From Rhodococcus triatomae (GTDB lineage: Bacteria; Actinomycetota; Actinomycetes; Mycobacteriales; Mycobacteriaceae), in NCBI RefSeq assembly GCF_014217785.1, contig NZ_CP048814.1, positions 4,402,001-4,466,000 on the forward strand: 64,000 nucleotides of DNA. Direction: 5' to 3'. A program made the translations under genes and the position numbers. Shown here one piece after another: positions 24,050-34,975 of the stretch (position 1 is the first letter of the stretch; every line of letters begins with the position of its first letter). Under the pieces are notes generated by a model. The model made no database searches and was not told the origin of the DNA. It saw only the letters and a program-made list of their open reading frames with translations.

Positions 24050-24834
24050 TGGCGCGCACACCGCTCATCGCGGGCAACTGGAAGATGAATCTGAACCATC
24101 TCGAGGCCATCGCGCTGGTTCAGAAGATCGCATTCTCGCTTCCCGCGAAGTACTTCGAGAAGGTCGACGTGACGGTGCTGCCACCGTTCACGGACATCCG
24201 CAGCGTGCAGACTCTGATCGAGGGGGACAAGCTCCTGCTCACCTACGGTGCGCAGGACGTGTCCCAGCACGAGTCCGGGGCGTACACCGGGGAGGTGTCG
24301 GCCGCGATGCTCGCCAAGCTCGGCTGCACCTACGTGGTGGTCGGACACTCGGAACGCCGGACCCTGCACGGGGAGACCGACGCGGTGGTGTCGGCGAAGA
24401 CCAAGGCCGCGCTGAAGCACGGGCTGACCCCGATCGTGTGCATCGGCGAAGGCCTCGAGATCCGTGAGGCCGGTGACCAGGTGAGCTACTGCGTCGACCA
24501 GCTCCGGGGATCCCTCGCGGGACTGTCGGCCGACGACCTGGCGAAGATCGTCGTCGCGTACGAGCCCGTCTGGGCCATCGGTACGGGCAAGGTCGCGAGT
24601 GCCGACGATGCTCAGGAGGTGTGCGCGGCAGTGCGCGCGGAGCTGGCGGAGCTGGCCTCTCCCGAGGCTGCGGCGAGCGTCCGCATCCTGTACGGCGGCA
24701 GCGTCAACGCCAAGAACGTCGGCGAGATCGTCGGCCGGACGGACGTCGACGGGGCGCTCGTCGGTGGGGCGTCGCTCAAGGCGGACGAGTTCGCCACCCT
24801 GTCGGCGATCGCGGCCGGTGGGCCCCTCCCGTGA
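24049..24834 (+). CDS. tpiA: Triosephosphate isomerase
   Basis: Interconverts DHAP and glyceraldehyde-3-P. The 261-residue TIM barrel shows AGNWKMNL with catalytic Lys, VVGHSERR with catalytic His, [15 protein letters not shown] with catalytic Glu, and the phosphate loop [13 protein letters not shown] 24049 overlaps the pgk stop. It ends the glycolytic operon, with a hairpin 55 bases downstream. Confidence 0.97.
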
Positions 24835-24889
24835 TCGTCCTGCCGTGATCGCCGTGTCGTGATCTTCCCGTGAGGGTGGCTCGCAACTC

Positions 24890-24927
24890 GACTGTGGGCG
24901 CGTGGCCTCGGCCTCGCGCCCACAGTC
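24890..24927 (+). terminator. Hairpin after tpiA
   Basis: GACTGTGGGCGCG (24890-24902) and CGCGCCCACAGTC (24915-24927) are a perfect 13-bp inverted repeat with a 12-base loop, between tpiA and secG. It lacks a T-run, as is common in high-GC actinobacteria. Probable terminator of gap-pgk-tpiA. Confidence 0.7.
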
Positions 24928-24933
24928 CGGTCC

Positions 24934-24954
24934 GGGGTCCGGGGTCCGGGGTCC
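24934..24954 (+). repeat. 7-base tandem repeat (3 copies) before secG
   Basis: Three direct copies of GGGGTCC lie between the tpiA hairpin and the secG promoter, with further degenerate copies around them. A CGTGATC-type repeat also spans the tpiA 3' end (24830-24872). Probably replication slippage products with no evident function. Confidence 0.5.
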
Positions 24955-24992
24955 GTTCCGGGTCCGGTGACCCGGGACGCGAGGCGGACCGG

Positions 24993-24998
24993 TAGGCT
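24993..24998 (+). promoter_or_regulatory. Candidate secG -10 box
   Basis: TAGGCT (TANNNT) lies 51 bases before the secG start and would give a leader of about 43 bases. No convincing -35 was found. Confidence 0.4.
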
Positions 24999-25048
24999 GG
25001 GTCCGCTCGAGATCGTATCCGTCGCGCGAAGGGCAGCGTAGAGAAGAC

Positions 25049-25282
25049 ATGTCACTGTTCCTGGATGTTCTGCTGGTCGCCACCAGCTTGCTGCTGATCC
25101 TGCTGGTGCTGCTGCATCGCGGCAAGGGCGGCGGTCTGTCCAGCCTGTTCGGTGGCGGCGTCCAATCCAACCTGTCCGGTTCCACGGTTGCCGAGAAGAA
25201 TCTCGACCGCCTCACCGTCTTCACGGCCATGATCTGGGTCATCGCGATCGTCGGTATGGGGCTCGAGGTCAAGTACGGCTGA
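25049..25282 (+). CDS. secG: Preprotein translocase subunit SecG
   Basis: Small membrane partner of SecYE. The 77 residues form two transmembrane helices (about residues 3-22 and 55-73) joined by a loop with the family signature HRGKGGGLSSLFGGG. ATG 25049 follows GAAGGGCAG at a wider spacing than usual. secG next to tpiA is a standard actinobacterial arrangement. Confidence 0.95.
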   Translation: MSLFLDVLLVATSLLLILLVLLHRGKGGGLSSLFGGGVQSNLSGSTVAEKNLDRLTVFTAMIWVIAIVGMGLEVKYG

Positions 25283-25330
25283 TCCTCCGGCCTGCTCGCG
25301 TTTCGGTCTGCACGGACGGCGAGGGGCCCC

Positions 25331-25343
25331 GATACTGGGGGTA
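25331..25343 (+). promoter_or_regulatory. Possible leaderless promoter of ppc
   Basis: GATACT (25331-25336) keeps the key A2 and T6 of the -10 box and is followed by 6 bases and the ppc ATG. It fits the leaderless pattern seen at other genes here but lacks the first T of TANNNT. Confidence 0.35.
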
Positions 25344-28189
25344 TGCCCGACAACCCAGAGCGCGCCACCCACGACACCGACCGTGCGGACGAGGCGCCCG
25401 ATCAGACCCGCGAGACCCCCGATCACGCCCGCGCGGCGACCGAGCCGCTCCGTGAGGACATTCGGCTCCTCGGGGGGATTCTCGGTTCGATAGTTCGCGA
25501 GCAAGCCGGCGAGTCGGTGTTCGACCTCGTCGAGCGGGCCCGCGTCGAAGCGTTCCGGGTACGGCGCTCGGAGATCGACCGCGACGAGCTGGCCGCGCTG
25601 TTCACCGACGTCGAGACCGACGACGCCATACCCGTGATCCGAGCGTTCAGCCACTTCGCGCTGCTGGCGAATCTCGCCGAGGACATCCACCGGGAACGCC
25701 GCCGCGCCGTACACGTGGCCGCGGGTGAGCCTCCGCCGGACAGCACACTCGCCGCCACGTACGCCAAGCTGGATGCGGCGGAACGCGACGGGCAGGGCCC
25801 CGACGGGCAGACGGTGGTGCGCGCCCTCCGGGATGCCCTGGTCTCTCCGGTGATCACCGCGCATCCGACCGAGACCCGCAGACGCACCGTGTTCGACACG
25901 CAGACGCGGATCACCGATCTGATGCGGTTCCGCGAACGCACCGCCCTCACCGAGGCCGAGACCGCCGAGGTGGATCTGCAACTGCGTCGTCAGATCCTGG
26001 TGCTCTGGCAGACCGCCCTGATCCGGCTGGCTCGGCTGCGTATCCAGGACGAGATCGACGTGGGCCTGCGCTACTACGACGCGGCGCTGTTCGAGGTGGT
26101 TCCACAACTGAACGCGGACGTGCGCGCCGCCCTGTCCGCACGCTGGCCCGAGGTGGACCTCCTGCCGCGTCCGATGGTGCGGATGGGCTCGTGGATCGGC
26201 GGCGACCGCGACGGCAATCCGTTCGTGACCGACGAGATCGTGCACCGCGCGACGCGTCGCGCCGCGGAGGTCGCCCTCGGTCACCACCTCGACGCTCTCG
26301 GGGAACTCGAACGTGAGCTGTCCATGTCGGGGCGTCTGATCGAGGTGCCGCCGGACCTGGATCTGCTCGCTGCGGCGTCGGGCGACGAGTCGGCGTTCCG
26401 AGCCGACGAGCCGTTCCGGCGCGCGATCCGGGGAATCCGGGGAAGGGTGACCGCGACCGCGCAGCGGATCCTCGGGGCCGTGCCCGCCGGCGGCGCGGAC
26501 CCGGGTCTCGAACCCTATGCCGATCCCGCCGATCTGCTCGCGGATCTCGAGATCGTCGATCTCGCGCTGCGGGCCGTCGGTGACGAGATCCTCGCCGACG
26601 ACCGGCTCGCCCGCCTGCGGGAGGCGGTGCAGACGTTCGGGTTCCACCTCAGCGGGCTGGACATGAGGCAGAACTCGGAGGTGCACGAGACCGTCGTGGC
26701 CGAGTTGCTGGCGTGGGCGGGCGTGCACTCGGACTATCGCTCGCTGCGAGAAGACGAGCGGGTGGAGTTGCTGGCCCGAGAGCTGGGGACCCGGCGGCCA
26801 CTGACTTCGCCGGAGGCGCAGTTCTCCGAGCTCACCACCAAGGAGCTCGGGATCCTGCGTGCCGCCGCGGATGCGGTGCGGCTCCTCGGCCCGGACGCGG
26901 TGCCGAACTACGTGATCAGCATGTGTACCTCCGTCAGCGACCTGTTGGAGGCGGCGCTCCTGCTCGCCGAGGTGGGGTTGCTGGTCCCCGGGACCGGCGA
27001 CTCGCCGCCGTATGTGCCCGTCGGCATCGTGCCGCTGTTCGAGACGATCGAGGATCTCGAGAACGGGTCGCGCACCCTCGAGGCGGCGCTCGAGGTTCCC
27101 GTCTATCGGAGCATCGTGGACGCGCGGGAGGCGCAGCAGGAGGTGATGCTCGGATACTCGGACTCGAACAAGGACGGCGGCTACCTGGCCGCGAACTGGG
27201 CCCTGTATCGAGCGGAGCTCGATCTCGTCGCCGCCGCCCGCCGGCACGGGCTGCGACTGCGCCTGTTCCACGGTCGCGGGGGAACGGTGGGACGCGGCGG
27301 AGGCCCCAGCTACGAGGCGATCCTGGCGCAGCCGCCGGGTGCCGTGCAGGGGTCGTTGCGAATCACCGAGCAGGGCGAGATCATCGCCGCGAAGTACGCC
27401 GAGCCGCGGCTCGCCCGTAGAAACCTCGAGACCCTGGTCGCGGCGACGCTCGAGTCGACCCTGCTGGACGTCGAGGGGCTGGGCGAGGAGGCGGCCGACG
27501 CCTACCGCGTCATGGACGAGCTGGCATTGCTCGCCCGTGCCGCGTATTCCGAACTCGTGCACGACACCCCGGGTTTCGTCCGCTACTTCGAGATGTCCAC
27601 GCCGGTCGCCGAGATCGGGGCACTCAACATCGGGAGCCGCCCGGTCTCCAGGAAGCAGACCACGTCGATCTCGGACCTGCGGGCGATTCCCTGGGTGCTG
27701 GCCTGGAGCCAGTCCCGGGTGATGCTGCCGGGCTTCTACGGCACCGGCAGTGCCTTCGAACAGTGGGTGGACGGCGATGTCGAGCGTCTCGCGGTCCTCT
27801 CCCGCCTCTACGAGAAGTGGCCGTTCTTCCGCACCGTCCTGTCCAACCTGGCGATGGTGATGGCCAAGTCGGACATGGGGCTGGCGGCCCGTTACGCCGA
27901 ACTCGTGCCGGACGAGGCACTGCGGACCCGCGTGTTCGGCATGATCTCCGCCGAGCACGAACGCACCGTGCGGATGTACACGGCGATCACCGGGAACGAC
28001 ACGCTGTTCGCGGACAACCCGGCGCTCGAGCGGTCCGTCCACAACCGGTTCCCCTACCTCGAGCCGCTCAATCTGCTCCAGATCGAGTTGCTGCGCAGGT
28101 TCCGTGGCGGCGACGACACCGACCGGGTGCGGCGCGGAATCCAGCTGACCATGAACGGACTCGCCACCGCACTGCGCAACAGTGGCTGA
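25343..28189 (+). CDS. ppc: Phosphoenolpyruvate carboxylase
   Basis: Anaplerotic enzyme converting PEP and bicarbonate to oxaloacetate. The 948 residues include the catalytic histidine in [12 protein letters not shown] near residue 175, [54 protein letters not shown] and [18 protein letters not shown]. The C-terminus reads LRNSG rather than the common QNTG. A 30-residue acidic, probably disordered N-terminal extension precedes the conserved [13 protein letters not shown]; a later start is therefore possible. It stands alone between secG and the pentose-phosphate operon. Confidence 0.96.
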   Translation: MPDNPERATHDTDRADEAPDQTRETPDHARAATEPLREDIRLLGGILGSIVREQAGESVFDLVERARVEAFRVRRSEIDRDELAALFTDVETDDAIPVIRAFSHFALLANLAEDIHRERRRAVHVAAGEPPPDSTLAATYAKLDAAERDGQGPDGQTVVRALRDALVSPVITAHPTETRRRTVFDTQTRITDLMRFRERTALTEAETAEVDLQLRRQILVLWQTALIRLARLRIQDEIDVGLRYYDAALFEVVPQLNADVRAALSARWPEVDLLPRPMVRMGSWIGGDRDGNPFVTDEIVHRATRRAAEVALGHHLDALGELERELSMSGRLIEVPPDLDLLAAASGDESAFRADEPFRRAIRGIRGRVTATAQRILGAVPAGGADPGLEPYADPADLLADLEIVDLALRAVGDEILADDRLARLREAVQTFGFHLSGLDMRQNSEVHETVVAELLAWAGVHSDYRSLREDERVELLARELGTRRPLTSPEAQFSELTTKELGILRAAADAVRLLGPDAVPNYVISMCTSVSDLLEAALLLAEVGLLVPGTGDSPPYVPVGIVPLFETIEDLENGSRTLEAALEVPVYRSIVDAREAQQEVMLGYSDSNKDGGYLAANWALYRAELDLVAAARRHGLRLRLFHGRGGTVGRGGGPSYEAILAQPPGAVQGSLRITEQGEIIAAKYAEPRLARRNLETLVAATLESTLLDVEGLGEEAADAYRVMDELALLARAAYSELVHDTPGFVRYFEMSTPVAEIGALNIGSRPVSRKQTTSISDLRAIPWVLAWSQSRVMLPGFYGTGSAFEQWVDGDVERLAVLSRLYEKWPFFRTVLSNLAMVMAKSDMGLAARYAELVPDEALRTRVFGMISAEHERTVRMYTAITGNDTLFADNPALERSVHNRFPYLEPLNLLQIELLRRFRGGDDTDRVRRGIQLTMNGLATALRNSG

Positions 28190-28315
28190 CGCCGAGGGAA
28201 CCGGCCGGCACCGAATTCCGGGATAGAGGGAACCGGATAGGGTTCCGCTGCGTCGAAACGGACAGAGAGGTCACGACCGCCTGGGGTTGGCGGACGACGA
28301 GACGGGGGAGCTGGT

Positions 28316-28504
28316 ATGGCTTTCTGCGAGTCCGGAGGACGGTACGAGCCGGGATGGATGCGGGGCGGGCGCGGCGCAGGGCCGGCCCGCACCGGTCCCA
28401 GGATCATGTGGCCGTGCGAGGCCACGCGCACGACCGTGCCACCGGAGCCGGTCCACGAGGTATTCGAGGGATTCGACGACGACGAGGACCCGTTCCTCGA
28501 ATGA
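28316..28504 (+). CDS. Small hypothetical protein (62 residues)
   Basis: A short frame between ppc and the convergent pgl. It starts at ATG 28316, 5 bases after GGGGGAG. The N-terminus is Gly/Arg-rich and the C-terminus strongly acidic (FDDDEDPFLE). No family was recognised. Support is the ribosome site and the sharp change from basic to acidic ends, unlike a shadow frame; conservation is untested. The longer overlapping frame starting at 28287 is a shadow of pgl. Confidence 0.5.
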   Translation: MAFCESGGRYEPGWMRGGRGAGPARTGPRIMWPCEATRTTVPPEPVHEVFEGFDDDEDPFLE

Positions 28505-28519
28505 GGCCGGCGGCGAGCG

Positions 28520-29284
28520 TCAGGAGCGCGCGCTCGCCGGGACGAGGGCCGCGGCCTCCTCGTCCAGGAACCAGCGGGTGGCGACCAGCCCCCGGGCGCC
28601 GCCCGCCGGGATCTCCACCGGGGGAGCTCCGGACACGGCAGCGGCGGCGGCCTCCGCCTTGGCCGCGCCGGTCGTGACGATCCACACCTCGTTCGCGTGC
28701 CGCACCGCAGGCAACGTCAGGGTGACCCGCACCGGCGGCGGCTTGGGGGAATCGGTGACCGCGACGACGGTGGCGTCCTCCTCGCGGACGGCGTCGGTCT
28801 CGGGGAACAACGAATTGACATGCCCCTCGCCGCCCATGCCGAGCAGGTGCACGTCGAACACCGGGGCCTTTCCGGCGTCGGAGTTGCGGGCGAGTACCGC
28901 AGCATAGGCCGCCGCCGCCGCCTCGGGGTCGTTGCCGAACTCGCCGTCGGACGCCGCGATCGGGTGGACCCGGTCCGGATCGAGGTCGACGTGGTCGAGG
29001 AGCGCCCGCCGCGCCTGCAGGTCGTTGCGCTCGGGGTCGTCGGCAGGCACGAATCGTTCGTCGCCGAAGTAGATGTCGAGAGAGCGCCAGTCGATGTCGC
29101 CGGGCGCCTCCCGGAGTGCGGCAAGGATGCCGATGCCGGTGCCGCCCCCGGTGAGGACGACCGACGCGCTCCCCCGGGCACGCTGGGCGGCGACGATGGT
29201 GTCCACCAGCAGCCGGGAGGCCGCCGCGACCACGGAGTCGGGGTCGGTGAAGACACTGACGTGGATGTCGGGGGAGACGGTCAT
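28520..29284 (-). CDS. pgl: 6-phosphogluconolactonase
   Basis: Hydrolyses 6-phosphogluconolactone, the second oxidative pentose-phosphate step. The 254-residue DevB-type protein shows VVLTGGGTGIGIL, DIYFGDERFVPADDPERND and the active-site region LLGMGGEGHVNSLFPE. ATG 29284 overlaps the opcA stop by ATGA, so it is the last gene of tkt-tal-zwf-opcA-pgl. Longer frames reaching 29677 run into opcA and are not coding. Confidence 0.95.
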   Translation of the reverse strand: MTVSPDIHVSVFTDPDSVVAAASRLLVDTIVAAQRARGSASVVLTGGGTGIGILAALREAPGDIDWRSLDIYFGDERFVPADDPERNDLQARRALLDHVDLDPDRVHPIAASDGEFGNDPEAAAAAYAAVLARNSDAGKAPVFDVHLLGMGGEGHVNSLFPETDAVREEDATVVAVTDSPKPPPVRVTLTLPAVRHANEVWIVTTGAAKAEAAAAAVSGAPPVEIPAGGARGLVATRWFLDEEAAALVPASARS

Positions 29285-30192
29285 TCGTAGGCCACTTTCT
29301 CCAAGCCGGCGAGGGCGTCGTGATAGATCTCGTCGCCGTCGAGCCGGCGCAGTTCCTCGGCGAGACAGTCGCGGGTGGCCCGCCGGCCCAGCGACACCAG
29401 CGCGTCCGGGTGTCCGGTGCGCGCCAGTGTCGCGGTGACCGCGGTCTGCGGTCGGCTGAGCGTCAGCGACCCGCCGCCGGCGAAGGTCAGCTCGACGAAC
29501 AGGGGTCCGTCGAGCCGGCGTACCGGGACGTCGACCCGGCTCGCGAGCCAGCCCGCGATCATGTCGACCGCGGGTTCGTCCACCAGTCCGGAGACGGTGG
29601 CGGACTCGATCCGGGCGTAGGGCGGCTGGTCGAGGGACGACGTCAGCAGCGCCCGCCACGAGGTGATCCGGCTCCACGCCAGATCGGTGTCACCCGCCGA
29701 GTAGTGGGCGAGGCGGCTGCGGATCTCGCGCCGCGGGTCCGCGCGCCCGGTGGCGTCGGTGATCCGCCGGATCGCGAGGCGACCGACCGGATCGAGTGCG
29801 GGCACCTCGGGGGCTTCCTCGGGCCACCAGGCGACGACCGGGGTGTCCGGGAGCAGGAACGGCACCACGACGGAGGATTCGTGGTCGGCGAGCTCACCGT
29901 AGAGCCGCAGGACCACGACCTCGGACGCCCCGGCGTCACCGCCGACGCGGATCTGGGCGTCCAGCCGCGGGCTGGCCGACCGATCCCCGCGGGCGAGCAC
30001 GATGACGCGGCAGGGATGCTCGCGGCTGGCCTCGTTCGCGGAATCGATGATGTCCTCGGTGTTCTCGCTGTCGCGCGTGCACACCACCAGGGTGAGGACC
30101 CGGCCCAGCGTGACGGCACCGCCGGTCTTGCGGATCTCCACGAGCCGCTTGTTGACCTCGCCGGTCGTGGTGGACGGGATGTCGACGATCAC
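29281..30192 (-). CDS. opcA: OpcA, glucose-6-phosphate dehydrogenase assembly protein
   Basis: OpcA is needed for assembly and activity of Zwf in cyanobacteria and actinobacteria. The 303 residues start VIVDIPSTTTGEVNKRLVEI and include VVPFLLPDTPVVAWWPEEAP and PLFVELTFAGGG. The start is GTG 30192, overlapping the zwf stop (GTGA), with GGAGG 5 bases before it inside the zwf end. An in-frame ATG 12 bases further up exists but carries that GGAGG within its first codons. Confidence 0.93.
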   Translation of the reverse strand: MIVDIPSTTTGEVNKRLVEIRKTGGAVTLGRVLTLVVCTRDSENTEDIIDSANEASREHPCRVIVLARGDRSASPRLDAQIRVGGDAGASEVVVLRLYGELADHESSVVVPFLLPDTPVVAWWPEEAPEVPALDPVGRLAIRRITDATGRADPRREIRSRLAHYSAGDTDLAWSRITSWRALLTSSLDQPPYARIESATVSGLVDEPAVDMIAGWLASRVDVPVRRLDGPLFVELTFAGGGSLTLSRPQTAVTATLARTGHPDALVSLGRRATRDCLAEELRRLDGDEIYHDALAGLEKVAYE

Positions 30193-31733
30193 GGGCGCCT
30201 CCATTCGCGGCCGGTCCGGCGCAGCATCTCGTCGGCGGAAGGGGGACCCCAGGTGCCTGCCTCGTACGGTTCCGGCGTCCCGTGTGCCGCCCAGTGGTCG
30301 AGTGCCGGATCCAGGATCTGCCAGGACAGTTCGACCTCGTCGTTGACCGGGAACAGGGACGGCTCGCCGAGCAGCATGTCGAGGATCAGGCGCTCGTACG
30401 CCTCGGGTGAGGACGTGGTGAACGCCTGGCCGTAGCTGAAGTCCATGTTGACGTCCCGGACCTCCATGCCCGATCCGGGCACCTTCGAGCCGAATCGCAT
30501 GGTGACACCCTCGTCCGGCTGTACCCGGATCACGAGTGCGTTCTGGCCGAGTTCCTCCGTCATGGTCTCGTCGAACGGCAGGTGCGGTGCCCGCTTGAAC
30601 ACGACCGCGATCTCGGTGACCCGTCTGCCGAGCCGTTTCCCGGTGCGCAGGTAGAACGGGACTCCCGCCCAGCGGCGGGTGTCCACCTCGAGCGTGATCG
30701 CCGCGTAGGTCTCGGTCCGTGACTCGGGGGAGAAGCCTTCCTCCTCGAGCAGCCCCACGACCGGGACGCCGCCCTGCCAGCCGCCCGCGTACTGGCCGCG
30801 CGAGGTCGTCTCGTCGAGCGGGCCCGCGAGCCTCGTGGACTTGAGGACCTTGATCTTCTCCGCCTGCAGTTCGCGGGGGGCGAAGCTGATCGGTTCCTCC
30901 ATCGCGGTGAACGCCAGCAACTGCAGGAGATGGTTCTGGATGACGTCGCGCGCCGCCCCGATGCCGTCGTAGTAGCCGGCACGGCCACCCAGGCCGATGT
31001 CCTCGGCCATGGTGATCTGCACGTGGTCGACGTAGTGCGAGTTCCACAACGGATCGAACAGCTGGTTGGCGAACCGCAGGGCGAGGATGTTCTGGACGGT
31101 TTCCTTGCCGAGATAGTGGTCGATCCGGAACACCGCGTCCTCCGGGAAGACCCGGTTGACGAGCGCGTTGAGTTCCTGAGCACTCTCCAGATCGTGGCCG
31201 AACGGCTTCTCGATCACCACGCGGCGCCAGTGGTCCGGACTGCGCCGGGCCAACCCCGAATCGGAGAGCTGCTGCAATACGGTGGGGAACCGGTCCGGCG
31301 GGATCGCCAGGTAGAACGCATGATTCCCGCCGGTGCCGCGTTCCTTCTCCAGCGCGTCGAGGGTGCTCGCGAGCCGGGCGAACGCGTCCGGGTCGTCGAA
31401 CGTGCCGTGCACGAAGCGCATCCCCTCGGCGAGGCGTTCCCACACGTCCTCACGGAAGGGAGTCCGGGAGTGCTCGCGGACCGCATCGTGCACGATCTTC
31501 GCGAAATCGGCGTCCTCCCAGTCGCGTCGGGCGAACCCGACGAGAGCGAACCCCGGCGGCAACAGACCGCGGTTGGCGAGATCGTAGATCGCCGGCATCA
31601 GCTTGCGCCGGGCCAGGTCTCCGGTGACCCCGAAGATCACCAGGGCACAGGGCCCGGCCACACGGGGGAGCCGTTTGTCCCGGCTGTCCCGGAGCGGATT
31701 GACCCAGTTCTGCTGCGCCGTGGGTTCGCTCAC
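30189..31733 (-). CDS. zwf: Glucose-6-phosphate dehydrogenase
   Basis: Oxidises glucose-6-P to the lactone, making NADPH. The 514 residues carry the coenzyme loop IFGVTGDLARRKL near residue 33, the catalytic signature RIDHYLGKETVQN near residue 205 and the substrate lysine in VIEKPFGHDL. GTG 31733 (VSEPTAQQNWVNPLRD) lies 4 bases after the tal stop. It depends on OpcA encoded next to it. Confidence 0.96.
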   Translation of the reverse strand: MSEPTAQQNWVNPLRDSRDKRLPRVAGPCALVIFGVTGDLARRKLMPAIYDLANRGLLPPGFALVGFARRDWEDADFAKIVHDAVREHSRTPFREDVWERLAEGMRFVHGTFDDPDAFARLASTLDALEKERGTGGNHAFYLAIPPDRFPTVLQQLSDSGLARRSPDHWRRVVIEKPFGHDLESAQELNALVNRVFPEDAVFRIDHYLGKETVQNILALRFANQLFDPLWNSHYVDHVQITMAEDIGLGGRAGYYDGIGAARDVIQNHLLQLLAFTAMEEPISFAPRELQAEKIKVLKSTRLAGPLDETTSRGQYAGGWQGGVPVVGLLEEEGFSPESRTETYAAITLEVDTRRWAGVPFYLRTGKRLGRRVTEIAVVFKRAPHLPFDETMTEELGQNALVIRVQPDEGVTMRFGSKVPGSGMEVRDVNMDFSYGQAFTTSSPEAYERLILDMLLGEPSLFPVNDEVELSWQILDPALDHWAAHGTPEPYEAGTWGPPSADEMLRRTGREWRRP

Positions 31734-31737
31734 CGGG

Positions 31738-32862
31738 TCAGGCCTTCGGGCCGGCTTCGCGCAATTGTTCCGCCGTGGCGTCCAGCAACTCGTTCCAGGA
31801 CACCTCGAACTTGTCGACGCCTTCGTCCTCGAGTACCTGGAACACGTCGGGCAGGTCGATACCGACGGCGGCGAGCTGGTCGAAGATCTCCTGCGACGCC
31901 GCTGCGGTACCGGAGACCGTGTCGCCGCGGACGTCGCCGTGGTCGGCCACCGCCTCGAGCGTCTTCTCCGGCATCGTGTTCACGGTGTGCGGGGCCACCA
32001 GCTCGGTGACGTAGAGCGTGTCCGGGTAGTCGGGGTTCTTGACCCCGGTGGACGCCCAGAGCGGGCGCTGCACGTGTGCGCCCTGTTCGGCCAGGGTCTG
32101 GAACCACGGCTGGATCTCGAAGACCTGCTCGTAGGCTGCGTAGGCGAGCCGGGCGTTGGCGAGAGCGGCCTTGCCGCGCAGCGCCAGCGCCTCGGGTGTG
32201 CCGATCGCCTCGAGACGCTTGTCGATCTCGGTGTCCACCCGGGAGACGAAGAACGAGGCCACCGAGTGGACCGAAGACAGCTCGTGGCCCGCGGCCTTCG
32301 CCGCCGACAGCCCGTCGAGGTACGCCGACATCACCATCTCGTAGCGCTCGACGGAGAAGATCAGCGTCACGTTCACGCTGATGCCCTCGCCGAGGACCTT
32401 CGCGATCGCCGGGACGCCCTTCTCGGTGGCCGGGATCTTGATGAACAGGTTCGGCCGGTCGACGATCTTCCACAGCTCGATCGCCTGCGCGACGGTCTTG
32501 TCCGCGTCGTGTGCGAGCCGTGGGTCGACCTCGATCGACACCCGGCCGTCGAGACCGCCGGTCGCCTCGAACGTCGGAGCGAGCACGTCGCACGCTCGGC
32601 GAACGTCGTCCGTGGTGATGGTGCGGATCGCGGAATCGACGTCGGCGCCGCGCGCCGCGAGCTCGCGGACCTGCTCGTCGTACGCGTGGCCCTTGCTCAG
32701 AGCCGCCTGGAAGATGGACGGATTCGTGGTGACTCCGACGATGCTGCGTATCGCGACGAGATCGGCGAGATTGCCGGACTCGATGCGTTCACGGGACAGG
32801 TCGTCGAGCCAGACCGAGACGCCGGCCTCGGAAAGACGTGCCAGGTAGGGGTTCTGGGTCAT
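31738..32862 (-). CDS. tal: Transaldolase
   Basis: Transfers dihydroxyacetone units between sugar phosphates in the non-oxidative pentose-phosphate branch. The 374 residues are typical of the longer actinobacterial class: [17 protein letters not shown] near the N-terminus, [14 protein letters not shown], and [11 protein letters not shown] with the Schiff-base lysine near residue 140. ATG 32862 lies 4 bases after the tkt stop; zwf follows 4 bases after its own stop. Confidence 0.96.
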   Translation of the reverse strand: MTQNPYLARLSEAGVSVWLDDLSRERIESGNLADLVAIRSIVGVTTNPSIFQAALSKGHAYDEQVRELAARGADVDSAIRTITTDDVRRACDVLAPTFEATGGLDGRVSIEVDPRLAHDADKTVAQAIELWKIVDRPNLFIKIPATEKGVPAIAKVLGEGISVNVTLIFSVERYEMVMSAYLDGLSAAKAAGHELSSVHSVASFFVSRVDTEIDKRLEAIGTPEALALRGKAALANARLAYAAYEQVFEIQPWFQTLAEQGAHVQRPLWASTGVKNPDYPDTLYVTELVAPHTVNTMPEKTLEAVADHGDVRGDTVSGTAAASQEIFDQLAAVGIDLPDVFQVLEDEGVDKFEVSWNELLDATAEQLREAGPKA

Positions 32863-32866
32863 CTGC

Positions 32867-34975
32867 TCATCCCTTCACTCGAGCGAGCGAGCGCTTCGCC
32901 GCGGCGGTCACGGCCTCGGGCGTGAAGCCGAACTCGCGGAACAGGGTGGTGAAGTCGGCCGAGGCGCCGAAGTGCTCGATCGAGACGATCTCGCCGTCGG
33001 AGCCGACGAATCGGTACCACGGCATCGCGATTCCGGCCTCGACGACGACACGGGCCTTCACGGTGGGGGGAAGCACCCCGTCACGGTAGGCCTGATCCTG
33101 CTCGTCGAACCACTCGACACACGGCATCGAGACGACGCGGGTAGGCACCCCGTCTGCTTCCAAGGTTTCCCGGGCGGCGACGGCCAGCTGCAACTCCGAA
33201 CCGGTGCCGACGAGTACCACCTCGGGGACGCCGGTGGACGCCTCGGCGAGGACGTAGCCGCCCCGCGAGACACCCTCGTAGCTCGTGCCTTCCAGGACCG
33301 GGACGTTCTGGCGGGTGAGTGCGATCCCGGCGGGTCCGCGGGTGGAGTCGTGGGTGGACCGCTCGAGCACCGCGCGCCAGGCGTGAATCGTCTCGTTCGC
33401 GTCTCCCGGACGTACCACGGACAGGCCGGGAATCGCCCGCAGCGCCGCGAGGTGCTCGATCGGCTGGTGGGTGGGCCCGTCCTCGCCGAGGCCGATCGAG
33501 TCGTGCGTCCAGACGTAGGTGACCGCGGTCTTCATCAGGGCGGCCAGCCGGACGGCCGGACGCATGTAGTCACTGAAGACCAGGAAGGTGCCGCCGTACG
33601 GAAGGGTCGGCCCGTGCAGGGCGATGCCGTTGAGAATCGAGCCCATCGCATGCTCGCGAACACCGAAGTGCAGTGTCCGCCCGTAGGGCTCGGCCTTCCA
33701 CGTCGAGGTGGAGATGGATTCGGGACCGAAGGACGGGAAGCCGGAGATGGTCGTGTTGTTCGACTCGGCCAGGTCTGCGGAACCGCCCCAGAGTTCGGGA
33801 AGCTCCTCGCCGACGGCGTTGAGGAACGAGGACGATGCCTTGCGCGTGGCCACGCCCTTCGCGTCCGGCTCCCATGTCGGGAGGGAGTCGGCCCAGCCCG
33901 CAGGGAGGTCGTGGGCGAGGAGCCGGTCGAGCAGCGCCTTGCCCTCGGGCACTCGCTCAGCCCACGCGTCGAAGCCCTTCTGCCAGTCGGCCTTCGCCGC
34001 GACACCGCGATCGAGTGCGGCGCGGGTGTGGGCGATGACCGCGTCGTCCACCTCGAACGACTTGTCCGGATCGAAACCGAGTGCGCGCTTGACCGCCGCG
34101 ACCTCGTCGGCGCCGAGGGCGGCGCCGTGCGCCGCGCCGGTGTTCATCTTGTTCGGTGCCGGGTAGCCGATGATGGTGCGCAGCAGGACCAGGGACGGGC
34201 GGCCGGTCTCGGCCCTGGCCGCACGCAACGCATCCTCGATCGCGACGACGTCCTCGCCGCCTTCGACGACCTGTACGTGCCAGCCGTACGACTCGTAGCG
34301 TGCCGCCGTGTCCTCGGTGAGGGCGATGGTGGTGTCGTCCTCGATGGAGATCTTGTTGTCGTCGTAGATCACGGTGAGGTTGCCCAGTTGCTGGACACCC
34401 GCGAGCGACGAGGCCTCGGAGGTGACGCCCTCCTCGATGTCGCCGTCGGAGGCGATGACGTAGACGTGGTGGTCGAAGGGGCTCTCGCCGGGCGCGGTGT
34501 CCGGATCGAACAGCCCACGCTCGCGTCGCGCCGCCATCGCCATGCCCACTGCGGAGGCCAGGCCCTGGCCGAGCGGGCCGGTCGTGATCTCGACGCCGCG
34601 AGTGTGCCCGTGCTCGGGGTGGCCCGGCGTCTTCGAGCCCCACGTGCGCAGCGACTCCAGATCCCCGAGTTCGAGGCCGTAGCCGGCGAGGTACAGCTGG
34701 ATGTAGAGCGTCAGGCTCGAGTGACCACAGGAGAGGACGAAGCGGTCCCGGCCGATCCAGTCGGCGTCGGCCGGATCGTGCCGCATGACGCGCTGGAAGA
34801 GGGTGTAGGCGAGGGGAGCGAGGCTCATCGCGGTTCCCGGGTGGCCGTTGCCCACCTTCTGCACCGCGTCCGCGGCGAGGACACGGACGGTGTCCACCGC
34901 TCGCGTGTCGAGGTCCGTCCAGTCCGCGGGGTGAACCGGTTGCGTGAGGTCGCGAATCTCGTCTGTGGTCGACAC
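32867..34975 (-). CDS. tkt: Transketolase
   Basis: Thiamine-diphosphate enzyme of the pentose-phosphate pathway, first gene of the operon. The 702 residues show [15 protein letters not shown], the ThDP motif [13 protein letters not shown] with [27 protein letters not shown] in the second domain, and a C-terminal domain ending LARVKG. GTG 34975 ([12 protein letters not shown]) is preceded by AGGAGA at 9 bases; the 10-residue extension to 35005 lacks support. TAGGCT at 35100-35105 (minus) is a possible -10. Confidence 0.96.
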   Translation of the reverse strand: MSTTDEIRDLTQPVHPADWTDLDTRAVDTVRVLAADAVQKVGNGHPGTAMSLAPLAYTLFQRVMRHDPADADWIGRDRFVLSCGHSSLTLYIQLYLAGYGLELGDLESLRTWGSKTPGHPEHGHTRGVEITTGPLGQGLASAVGMAMAARRERGLFDPDTAPGESPFDHHVYVIASDGDIEEGVTSEASSLAGVQQLGNLTVIYDDNKISIEDDTTIALTEDTAARYESYGWHVQVVEGGEDVVAIEDALRAARAETGRPSLVLLRTIIGYPAPNKMNTGAAHGAALGADEVAAVKRALGFDPDKSFEVDDAVIAHTRAALDRGVAAKADWQKGFDAWAERVPEGKALLDRLLAHDLPAGWADSLPTWEPDAKGVATRKASSSFLNAVGEELPELWGGSADLAESNNTTISGFPSFGPESISTSTWKAEPYGRTLHFGVREHAMGSILNGIALHGPTLPYGGTFLVFSDYMRPAVRLAALMKTAVTYVWTHDSIGLGEDGPTHQPIEHLAALRAIPGLSVVRPGDANETIHAWRAVLERSTHDSTRGPAGIALTRQNVPVLEGTSYEGVSRGGYVLAEASTGVPEVVLVGTGSELQLAVAARETLEADGVPTRVVSMPCVEWFDEQDQAYRDGVLPPTVKARVVVEAGIAMPWYRFVGSDGEIVSIEHFGASADFTTLFREFGFTPEAVTAAAKRSLARVKG

